A DNA stretch of 64,000 bases from CBDEVH01 sp965243565 (GTDB lineage: Bacteria > Pseudomonadota > Gammaproteobacteria > Tethybacterales > Persebacteraceae), in NCBI GenBank assembly GCA_965243565.1, contig OZ251571.1:1364001-1428000 (forward strand). The letters run 5' to 3'. Each line of letters begins with the position of its first letter. Within the stretch, counting starts at the first letter, position 1. The position numbers and the translations under genes are program-made. Positions 56,091 to 62,512 of the stretch are shown here, in pieces. The notes under the pieces are model-generated. The model was not told the origin of the DNA. It was given only the letters and a program-made list of their open reading frames with translations, and made no database searches.

Positions 56091-56119
56091 ATTCTACCCC
56101 ATGCGATAAGCGCTATCAA
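56091..56119 (-). promoter_or_regulatory. Promoter of pdxH-aroK, predicted to give a leaderless mRNA
   Basis: On the minus strand, TTGATA (56119-56114), 17-base spacer, TAGAAT (56096-56091): each hexamer is one mismatch from the sigma-70 consensus with ideal spacing. Six bases separate the -10 box from the pdxH ATG at 56084, so transcription would begin at or near the A of the start codon. Confidence 0.6.
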
Positions 56120-56145
56120 CATAAAGCAACAGCGGCATATTAAAT

Positions 56146-56177
56146 TAAAAAGTGACACTATAAAGTGTCACTTTTTT
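56146..56177. terminator. Strong bidirectional terminator between phasin and pdxH
   Basis: AGTGACAC at 56151-56158 pairs with GTGTCACT at 56165-56172 around the loop TATAAA; flanking A4 and T4 extend the stem to 12 bp, and A/T runs on both sides supply U-tracts in both directions. It isolates phasin transcription from pdxH. Confidence 0.85.
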
Positions 56178-56230
56178 AAACCTGCTTTCTTTCCAAAGAG
56201 GAGGAGGAGGAGGAAAGAAAGCAGTAAAAC
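56146..56230 (-). ncRNA. Candidate 3'UTR-derived small RNA after the phasin gene
   Basis: On the minus strand directly after the phasin stop there is a perfect 13-bp hairpin (arms 56212-56224 and 56182-56194, CTGCTTTCTTTCC and complement). Its 17-base loop reads TCCTCCTCCTCCTCTTT, complementary to Shine-Dalgarno sequences. A few unpaired bases separate it from a strong Rho-independent terminator. A stem-loop exposing an anti-SD seed, followed by a terminator, is the layout of several known trans-acting small RNAs. Transcription and function are inferred, not shown. Confidence 0.45.
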
Positions 56231-56746
56231 TTACTTCTTGCGATTTGCTGATTTTTCGACCACTGTTGCTTGTACATCTTTTGCATCACCTTTACAGATA
56301 TTGTCGAAGTTTTTTTGCCATACTGTTTGTGCATTATCAAAAGCCTTTTGAGCAAAAGAAAAACCATCGGCAACATTAGTAGATTGTGGAGAAAATGGAA
56401 AAGCATTATTGGTAAAACTACCAAAGGCTTTTTGCCAAAACGCTTGGCTTTGCTCAGCGATTTTTACAAAATCACGAGTGGCTTCTTCACCCAATTTATA
56501 ATATTCTAATCCGCTTTTTTTAAGTTCGGTAATTTCTTCGGTGCTGGCTGTGCGTTGAAAATCCAATGCTGCTTCTGCTGTATTGATAGAGCCCAATGAA
56601 TCAGCACGAGTAATAGCACGTTCGGTTGTGCTTTTTGCTACTTCCATTTGTTTGCTAACAAAGTTAGAAAAATGTTGAAATGTTGAATAAAAAGCTGCGT
56701 TGTTAATCTGGTTTAAATCGTCGTTGTTGAATAGTGTATTTTGCAT
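56231..56746 (-). CDS. Phasin family protein
   Basis: Mostly helical protein of 171 residues without a signal peptide, matching the phasin_2 pattern: FQHFSNFVSKQMEVAKSTTERAIT, an amphipathic central helix with FQRTASTEEITELKKSGLEYYKLGEEATRDF, and a basic C-terminus. Phasins coat polyhydroxyalkanoate granules and are made in large amounts. No PHA synthase gene is in the window. It stands alone with an AGGAG ribosome binding site, a promoter containing a large palindrome (56780-56817) and a hairpin-plus-terminator 3' region. Confidence 0.82.
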   Translation of the reverse strand: MQNTLFNNDDLNQINNAAFYSTFQHFSNFVSKQMEVAKSTTERAITRADSLGSINTAEAALDFQRTASTEEITELKKSGLEYYKLGEEATRDFVKIAEQSQAFWQKAFGSFTNNAFPFSPQSTNVADGFSFAQKAFDNAQTVWQKNFDNICKGDAKDVQATVVEKSANRKK

Positions 56747-56774
56747 TTTTGTCTCCTATTTGGTTAATAGTGAG

Positions 56775-56817
56775 ATTATATATCATTAAATGCTGCATTG
56801 CAGCATATTAATGATAT
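56775..56817 (-). promoter_or_regulatory. Phasin promoter with a 38-bp near-perfect palindrome (PhaR-type site)
   Basis: A TATAAT -10 box lies at 56780-56775 (minus strand). Ending on it, 56780-56817 forms a palindrome with one base imbalance between the arms; its core at 56793-56803 is CTGC-ATT-GCAG, matching the CTGC-N3/4-GCAG pattern described for the PHA regulator PhaR. The dyad covers the spacer and -35 region, the classical place for a repressor. On the + strand a T-run follows, so it could also terminate antisense transcripts. Confidence 0.55.
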
Positions 56818-56842
56818 TTTTTTTTATTAATATGCTTTTTTA

Positions 56843-58228
56843 TTAAAAAGATGAGTATCGTTTAACTGATTCATTAACACGCATTTCAATAGCATGTGTC
56901 AATTGAACACTGTCTTTTATGTCCTCTATGATGATATGCTTTCTGTCAGGAATGCCATAAAAGATAGCCTTATCAACGTTGTCTTTTATAATTTTTTGTT
57001 GGACTTCATACCAATCATTTGATAGGTAAGGCTTTGCGTTTTCAATGCACTCCATCGTTTGTGGTTCAATTAGCCCTTTCAATAGCATCTTCCCCCTCTC
57101 ATGCACATAGACTTCGTCGTCCAATAAATGTAGATTGGTTTCTGATATTTTACTAGCATTGAATCGACTGCCTTGCAAAGCCGTGTGTAAAAATTCAACA
57201 CTAGATAAATCGGCATGGCTAAAATCAGCGCCTTGGCAATGTGAATCAATAAATTTTGCGGCTTGACACTCTGCGTTTATCAGTATAGCACCTTGCAAAT
57301 TTGCTTGATTAAATATTGCTCCTTGTAAATTTGCATTTGATAAATTGACGCCTTGACAATGCGAACCGCGAAAATTACCACCTAAGCATTTACTGTTCTG
57401 AAAATTAGCACCGTAGCATTTGGACTCACTAAATACAGTGACTTCACAGTGAGCACTGTCAAAATTAGCATCTTGACAATTGGCTCTTTTAAAAAAAGCA
57501 CCTTCTAAACCAGTTTGATAAAATCTGGCTTGTTGGCACAATGCGTTCTCAAAATCAGCTACTTGGAACAGTGCTTCATCAAATTTGGCATTTCGACAAT
57601 CAGCAGAACGAAATGCCGTACGTTGACTTCTGGTATCACTAAAATTAGCCTCGCGACAATCCGCTTTAAAAAAATTAGAACCCTGTAGTATTGATTTTTG
57701 AAAATTAACCTTTCGACAATCAGCCAATAAAAAACTCACGTTTTCGCAAGTCGCCTGCTCAAAATCGGCCCCACACAAATAAGAACGCGACAAATCGGCG
57801 TGTGGAAAGTTGTTTTCTAGTAAGGATGATTCAGTATAAATGCCAATAACGTTGCCAACATTACGAAATAACAAATTAATATAGGTTTGTATCTCTTCTG
57901 ACGGTCTATCGGCATGAGATTCAACATAATTAGGCTGTTGTGTCCTTTTGCGGATAAGCGCACTGACAATTTTGGCAAAAGCGTGTTTGAATTCCTTGTC
58001 CTTTTGGGTGTATTCAAATAAAGAATAAACTGCACCCACTCGCACAAAACTATCGTCATTGCCCAATAACAATAGCAATGATTCAAAATTTCTCTGCTGT
58101 TGCATAGATTCTTCTTGATCGAATTCAGAATGTACTAAAGTTTCTTTTTTCTGACCGATTTCATCCAACATTAATTGAGATTGGTTTTTTTTGAAAAATT
58201 TTTGTGCTACTGTTTTTAGTAATTTCAT
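56843..58228 (-). CDS. Pentapeptide-repeat protein with a regular cysteine ladder
   Basis: Cytoplasmic-looking protein of 461 residues, no signal peptide. Residues 45-115 form a helical domain (DDSFVRVGAVYSLFEYTQKD) of the kind often placed before pentapeptide repeats. Residues about 141-360 are about 44 pentapeptide repeats of type A(D/N)(L/F/C)xx, expected to form a right-handed quadrilateral beta-helix. In an exact 10-residue register, Phe or Leu occupies positions 156, 166 and so on, and Cys occupies 161, 171, 191, 211, 231, 251, 261, 271, 281, 291, 321 and 331. The C-terminal 100 residues match no family that I recognise. Function unknown. Confidence 0.85.
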   Translation of the reverse strand: MKLLKTVAQKFFKKNQSQLMLDEIGQKKETLVHSEFDQEESMQQQRNFESLLLLLGNDDSFVRVGAVYSLFEYTQKDKEFKHAFAKIVSALIRKRTQQPNYVESHADRPSEEIQTYINLLFRNVGNVIGIYTESSLLENNFPHADLSRSYLCGADFEQATCENVSFLLADCRKVNFQKSILQGSNFFKADCREANFSDTRSQRTAFRSADCRNAKFDEALFQVADFENALCQQARFYQTGLEGAFFKRANCQDANFDSAHCEVTVFSESKCYGANFQNSKCLGGNFRGSHCQGVNLSNANLQGAIFNQANLQGAILINAECQAAKFIDSHCQGADFSHADLSSVEFLHTALQGSRFNASKISETNLHLLDDEVYVHERGKMLLKGLIEPQTMECIENAKPYLSNDWYEVQQKIIKDNVDKAIFYGIPDRKHIIIEDIKDSVQLTHAIEMRVNESVKRYSSF

Positions 58229-58248
58229 ATTTAATAAAAAAATTTATT

Positions 58249-58272
58249 GTATCATTAATAACTTAATGATAC
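58249..58272 (-). promoter_or_regulatory. Palindrome upstream of the pentapeptide gene, arms shared with the phasin operator
   Basis: GTATCATTAA at 58249-58258 and TTAATGATAC at 58263-58272 form a perfect 10-bp dyad with a 4-base loop, 20 bases before the pentapeptide start. A TACAAT -10-like hexamer overlaps its end on the minus strand. The outer arms of the phasin palindrome carry the same TATCATTAA/TTAATGATA. It is also 9 bases past tRNA-Arg and could be the tRNA terminator, since a T-run follows six bases later. Confidence 0.45.
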
Positions 58273-58281
58273 CACAAAAGA

Positions 58282-58358
58282 TGGTGCGCCCGGCAGGACT
58301 TGAACCTGCAACCCCCGGCTTAGAAGGCCGGTGCTCTATCCGGTTGAGCTACGGGCGC
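58282..58358 (-). tRNA. tRNA-Arg (anticodon TCT)
   Basis: Cloverleaf of 77 bases on the minus strand: acceptor GCGCCCG/CGGGCGC, anticodon stem CCGGC/GCCGG with loop CTTCTAA, T loop TTCAAGT, discriminator A and an encoded CCA. It reads AGA and AGG. Cotranscribed with tRNA-Pro, 15 bases upstream of it. Confidence 0.97.
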
Positions 58359-58373
58359 TTTTAATAGTATCGG

Positions 58374-58448
58374 TCGGGGCGGTGGGATTCGAACTCACGA
58401 CTTCCTGGTCCCAAACCAGGCGCGCTAACCAAGCTGCGCTACGCCCCG
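58374..58448 (-). tRNA. tRNA-Pro (anticodon TGG)
   Basis: Cloverleaf on the minus strand with acceptor CGGGGCG/CGCCCCG, anticodon stem CCTGG/CCAGG, loop TTTGGGA, T loop TTCGAAT, discriminator A. The next bases are CCG, so the CCA end is not encoded and must be added by the CCA-adding enzyme, unlike in the two tRNA-Arg genes nearby. Confidence 0.96.
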
Positions 58449-58459
58449 AAATTATTCTT

Positions 58460-59218
58460 TTATTTTAACCACAAATTATCAGTAGATGGCATGTTTTGCT
58501 TTCGATAATCTTCATAAGCATCTCTCACAAAACTATATTCATCAAGAGCGGCTTCTTCAACCAATGCACTTTTACTCGAGAACTCCCAACGTATATGTAC
58601 ACCAATGACACCTTTTATAGCATTACGTGCATTACCCGACTCTAAATTATTCAAAGGTGAATAATTAGACCGAAGCACTGGCTTTGTGATATCGGTTACT
58701 GAGGAAGGCCCTAAAATAGGCAGCACAATATAAGCCGTCCCATTTTTACAATCGCTGTCAATAATATCAAAATCCTTAAAATAAGAACTTTCTTCTTGAC
58801 AATAAGCACGAATGGTTTGCCCAATATCGGTGTCTTTTTCTTCAATTTCCATCATATCGCCAATATCTATCAACCCACCTATGCCAAAAGATGAATTAAA
58901 GGCAAAACGTGCAATGGATTTACTTGCGTCTGTTGCATTGTATTGCAACAAATGGTTAATTGCATTAAATGGCTCTTCAAGATTATTGGCAAAATTACCA
59001 ATGCCTTTTTGGACAAGGGGGGGGAAATCATTGTAAACCGTTGCCGCAGGTTTTAATAGAACAAGGTCAATTTTTTTATTAATACCATAGGTATTACGAT
59101 TCATTTCTTCGAGTGGGTCATACGCCCCATCTTCATCACTATTCCAATTTTTAGGCGCACAGGAAACAGTGGTTGCAAGTATGAGTAAGACAAAAGTAGA
59201 TGATAGTAATTTTTTCAT
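58460..59218 (-). CDS. mlaA: Outer-membrane lipoprotein MlaA (VacJ)
   Basis: Lipoprotein of 252 residues in the Mla phospholipid trafficking system, which removes phospholipids from the outer leaflet with OmpC/F and passes them to MlaC. A signal peptide ends in ATTVSC, a somewhat atypical lipobox with Cys20. The MlaA domain shows DPLEEMNRNTYGINKKID, LEEPFNAINHLLQ, FGIGGLIDIGD and GTAYIVLPILGPSSV. Other mla genes are not in the window. It sits between the tRNA genes and purH. Confidence 0.94.
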   Translation of the reverse strand: MKKLLSSTFVLLILATTVSCAPKNWNSDEDGAYDPLEEMNRNTYGINKKIDLVLLKPAATVYNDFPPLVQKGIGNFANNLEEPFNAINHLLQYNATDASKSIARFAFNSSFGIGGLIDIGDMMEIEEKDTDIGQTIRAYCQEESSYFKDFDIIDSDCKNGTAYIVLPILGPSSVTDITKPVLRSNYSPLNNLESGNARNAIKGVIGVHIRWEFSSKSALVEEAALDEYSFVRDAYEDYRKQNMPSTDNLWLK

Positions 59219-59255
59219 TGGTTTTTATATAAGGCAAGATTATATAGCAAAGCAA

Positions 59256-60794
59256 TCAGTGTAAAAAATGCCGACTGCCCGTCATAACCATAGCGATGCC
59301 ACATTCATTGGCAACACGAATGACCTCATTGTCATTTTTACTACCACCAGGCTGAATAATAGCGGTAATGCCCGCTTTTGTGAGTTCTTCCAAACCATCC
59401 GTAAAAGGAAAAAAACCATCCGATGCTGCCACCGCACCTTTGATATTAATTTTTGCCCGTTTCGCTTTTTCACATGCTAACCATGCACTATCAATACGGC
59501 TCATCTGCCCAGCACCAATACCAATGGTGGCGTTGTCTTTAGCGATGACAATGGCATTGGATTTAACCGAAGCTGCCGCTTTCCACGCAAATTTTAAATC
59601 TGACATTTCATTCTTGCTGGGTTCTTTTATCGTTGCCACTTTATAGTCATCGTTATTACAAAAATCCAGAGATTCTATTAAAAACAACCCACGATGCCCA
59701 AACATTTGGTAGGTTTTATTGCTGCTGTCATCTTCAGGCATAGATGGGATGAGTAACCGTAACCTGTTTTTGAGCGCAAAAATAGTTTTGGCTTCTGAGC
59801 TAAATTGTGGTGCCGCCACCACTTCACAAAAACACTTATTCAATTTAGAGGCTGTTTCTTCATCTAACTCACGATTAAAAGCGATAATCCCTCCATAAGC
59901 AGATACCGTATCACAACGCAAGGCTGCCACAAAAGCCTCTTTAATGGTTTTAGCCGATGCCATGCCGCAAGGATTATTGTGCTTTACGATAATCGCAGTA
60001 GGCTCTTCAAATTGGCTAACAACATGATATGCCAACGTTGTATCAAGTAAATTATTGTAGCTCGCTGGCGTGCCTTGTAGCTGGGTAAACCCACTGCGTG
60101 AATCATGACTGGTATAACAGGCAGCACGTTGGTGAGGATTTTCTCCATAGGGTAGATCAGTTACTTTTTTAAGATGGATAAATTTATCCTCTGCAAATTC
60201 CAAATCACCCACATCTGCTGAAAAATAATTCGCAATTTCCATGTCTAGTTCAGCCACCCGACAAAACGCTTTGGTAGCCAAATATTTCCGATATTGCAAC
60301 GACGACGCTTTGTCTTTTTGGTTAATAGAACTAATAAAAAGCGGGTAATCCTTGGGATCAGATAATACCCACGTATGTTGATAATTTTTTGCTGCTGCTC
60401 GTAGCATAGAAGGACCACCAACATCAATATTATCTATGGCTTCGCTATGTATGTGCTGCTTATTAACCACTTTTTCGAATGGGTAAAAATTAGTCACCAC
60501 CAAATCAATTTTAGGTAATTTAAGTTTTTTTAGCTCATCTACCTGCTCCGGGTCATCAAGATTGGCTAAAATACCTGCATAAATACGAGGATGTAAGGAT
60601 TTAACCCGCCCTCCAGCAAGTTCACCAAAGCCGGTAAAGTCATTCACACTAAATACAGGACAATCGTTTTCTTTAAGCAACTGAGCGGTACCTCCAGTCG
60701 AGTATATCTGAACGCCATGCTCTCTTAGTGCTTTGGCCAATTCGATCAGACCTGTTTTATCACTCGCACTAATCAATGCCGTTTTAATAGTCAT
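59256..60794 (-). CDS. purH: Bifunctional AICAR transformylase/IMP cyclohydrolase PurH
   Basis: Enzyme of 512 residues for the last two steps of IMP synthesis. The N-terminal cyclohydrolase domain (about 1-190) has ALISASDKTGLIELAKAL and GGRVKSLHPRIYAGIL. The C-terminal transformylase domain has GENPHQRAACY, IVKHNNPCGMASA with the catalytic Lys-His, and QPGGSKNDNEVI. The order fis-purH, 3 bases apart, is typical of beta- and gamma-proteobacteria. Confidence 0.96.
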   Translation of the reverse strand: MTIKTALISASDKTGLIELAKALREHGVQIYSTGGTAQLLKENDCPVFSVNDFTGFGELAGGRVKSLHPRIYAGILANLDDPEQVDELKKLKLPKIDLVVTNFYPFEKVVNKQHIHSEAIDNIDVGGPSMLRAAAKNYQHTWVLSDPKDYPLFISSINQKDKASSLQYRKYLATKAFCRVAELDMEIANYFSADVGDLEFAEDKFIHLKKVTDLPYGENPHQRAACYTSHDSRSGFTQLQGTPASYNNLLDTTLAYHVVSQFEEPTAIIVKHNNPCGMASAKTIKEAFVAALRCDTVSAYGGIIAFNRELDEETASKLNKCFCEVVAAPQFSSEAKTIFALKNRLRLLIPSMPEDDSSNKTYQMFGHRGLFLIESLDFCNNDDYKVATIKEPSKNEMSDLKFAWKAAASVKSNAIVIAKDNATIGIGAGQMSRIDSAWLACEKAKRAKINIKGAVAASDGFFPFTDGLEELTKAGITAIIQPGGSKNDNEVIRVANECGIAMVMTGSRHFLH

Positions 60795-60797
60795 ACA

Positions 60798-61031
60798 TTA
60801 AGATCCAATTTTATAATATAGTGACTTACGCCGCAACGTCGTCCGATTAATGCCAAGCATTTTAGCAGCACTAGAATAATTGTAATTGCATTTGTCAAGA
60901 ACAAACTTGATTAAATCCTTTTCAATAATTTCAATAGTAGCACGATGCAAGCCATTAACGGCTTCGCCTTCCATACTATCAAAATAGCATTGTAATGATT
61001 TTCGAAAACACGAAGATAGCTCTTCCGTCAT
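60798..61031 (-). CDS. fis: DNA-binding protein Fis
   Basis: Small nucleoid protein of 77 residues with a C-terminal helix-turn-helix (YNYSSAAKMLGINRTTLRRKSLYY, the segment that bends DNA). Shorter at the N-terminus than E. coli Fis (98), it resembles the Fis-like proteins encoded before purH in Betaproteobacteria and Pseudomonas. It has a very strong ribosome binding site GGGGGAGG at 61044-61037, five bases before the ATG. Translation is probably coupled to purH. Confidence 0.92.
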   Translation of the reverse strand: MTEELSSCFRKSLQCYFDSMEGEAVNGLHRATIEIIEKDLIKFVLDKCNYNYSSAAKMLGINRTTLRRKSLYYKIGS

Positions 61032-61362
61032 CTTATCCTCCCCCTTAAAATGCTATGTTATCATAAGATAATTAAAACATTAGCAATATTGAAAAATCTA
61101 TTTTAGTCAAATATACTACTATATGTAGTGAAATTTCAACATTAACATCTAAAAATATTAAAAAATAAAAATATCTATGTCGCTTTTACTAAGTGCTTGT
61201 TTTTCCTGTACTTTATAGAATTGGTTAGTTTGTACTCAATCTTATGATACGCCACTATAGCAGTGCATTTTGTTAGTTTTGAACAAGGTTTTCAACAGAA
61301 GATGTTAGTAATTAAAATAGATAAAAACAAGCTGTTGGCAAGGTGTCAGTAACTAGGTGTTT
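61032..61362. other. 331-base AT-rich intergenic region, dksA / fis
   Basis: No ORF, tRNA or recognisable RNA gene. Both flanking genes are on the minus strand, so it holds the end of the dksA transcript and the fis promoter. Seen: the fis ribosome binding site at 61037-61044; a small dyad ACTAC-TATAT-GTAGT at 61115-61129; several A/T tracts at 61140-61180 typical of curved promoter DNA; a weak AACA/TGTT hairpin with T-run after dksA (about 61320-61340). No convincing promoter hexamer pair. Confidence 0.5.
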
Positions 61363-61815
61363 TTAGAACGTACCACCGCTTTTTTCGTACTCTTCCTGTA
61401 AATTCTTACATTCTATACACAATGTAGCCACAGGTCTAGCCAGCATTCTTTTAATACCAATAGGCTCACCGCACTCATTACAAAAACCAAACGATGCCTC
61501 GTTGATGCGGCGAATAGCGTGTTCAATTTTAGACATTAATTGGCGTTCGCGATCTCTACCGCGTAAAACCATGCTAAATTCTGACTCTTTACTGGCTCTA
61601 TCGTTTTCATCGGGAGTCGTTTCAAGGTTATCCTTCATTTCATCAATCAGTTTTTCATTACTCTGAACAATTTTTTCCCCCATGTTTTCAAAGTGTTGAC
61701 GAAAATAATTCAACTGCTTTTTTGACATGTATTTTTCGGTATCGTCCGGGGTATAGGACGGCTTCTTACGCTTGGATAGAGTCGTTTTTTTCTTAGTAAC
61801 TGTTTTGTCAACCAT
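61363..61815 (-). CDS. dksA: RNA polymerase-binding transcription factor DksA
   Basis: Protein of 150 residues that enters the RNA polymerase secondary channel and works with ppGpp. The first 28 or so residues are a basic Lys/Thr extension (TVTKKKTTLSKRKK). The coiled coil follows and carries the tip motif around ENDRASKESEF, which contains the functional Asp and Ala. The C-terminal zinc finger has all four cysteines: CNECGEPIG and CIECKNL. Four cysteines fit gamma-type DksA. It is 28 bases downstream of rplY. Confidence 0.94.
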   Translation of the reverse strand: MVDKTVTKKKTTLSKRKKPSYTPDDTEKYMSKKQLNYFRQHFENMGEKIVQSNEKLIDEMKDNLETTPDENDRASKESEFSMVLRGRDRERQLMSKIEHAIRRINEASFGFCNECGEPIGIKRMLARPVATLCIECKNLQEEYEKSGGTF

Positions 61816-61843
61816 TTTTATAACCTACAAAAAATTGAAAAAA

Positions 61844-62467
61844 TTATTCGGCTTCAGGTGCTTCAGGTGCGTCAGGTGCCTCTATTGGTGCTTCCTCAAT
61901 GCTTGTTTCTTTAAGCTCATTAACAACAGCTAAAACAAGGTCTTCACCTCGAACCATGGCGTCAAAACGAACACCTTTAGGTGGTTCAACTTCGCTCAAA
62001 CGGACACCTTTGCCAATTTCTAGATTTTGAACATCGATGGTAATTGATTCGGGTAAGTCTTTTGGCAAACATTGAATGCTAATTTGATTCTCAACGGCAG
62101 AAAATATTCCTTGATGTAATTTAACCCCAGGACAAATGTCGACATTAATGTAGTTGATTGGCACACTGATAGAAATTTCAGTGCCATCACGCACGGACTG
62201 AAAATCAATATGCAAAATATTAGAGCGAAAAGGATGCATTTGTACTTCACGAAGCAACGCTTTTACTTTTTTCTTTCCATATTGAATCGTCAATACAGAT
62301 GAATAAAAAGCATCATCTCTCATTTTAATTTTGATAGCACGCTCTTCAACAGCAATACTTTGTGTTTTGCCATCTCCGTACAATACAGCAGGGACATAAC
62401 CCGCTCTACGTAATTTTCTTGAGTCACCACGCCCAGTTTTTTCGCGGACAATTGATTCTATTTCCAT
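61844..62467 (-). CDS. rplY: Large ribosomal subunit protein bL25, long (CTC) form
   Basis: 5S rRNA-binding protein of 207 residues. The N-terminal L25 domain (REKTGRGDSRKLRRAGYVPAVLYG) is followed by the TL5/CTC domain (about 95-185, with VQNLEIGKGVRLSEVE) and an acidic Ala/Pro/Glu-rich tail. E. coli has only the first domain. The gene following prs is the usual arrangement; pth, often next, is replaced here by dksA. Confidence 0.95.
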   Translation of the reverse strand: MEIESIVREKTGRGDSRKLRRAGYVPAVLYGDGKTQSIAVEERAIKIKMRDDAFYSSVLTIQYGKKKVKALLREVQMHPFRSNILHIDFQSVRDGTEISISVPINYINVDICPGVKLHQGIFSAVENQISIQCLPKDLPESITIDVQNLEIGKGVRLSEVEPPKGVRFDAMVRGEDLVLAVVNELKETSIEEAPIEAPDAPEAPEAE

Positions 62468-62512
62468 TTTTATACTCTCATTTAATTTTTTATATTACTT
62501 TGATTTTCTTAC

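Noticed and set aside
56195..56211. The GGA repeat on the + strand as a ribosome binding site for a + strand gene starting near 56270
   Set aside because: The open frame there is antisense to the phasin gene, which has a clear family match; the repeat is the loop of a hairpin on the phasin transcript.
57220..57800. Regularly spaced short repeats on the + strand (TTGACAAT-like, about 60 bases apart) as a CRISPR-like or regulatory array
   Set aside because: They are the DNA image of the cysteine-containing pentapeptide repeats (Cys-Gln/Arg codons at 10- and 20-residue spacing); no constant direct repeats or unique spacers.
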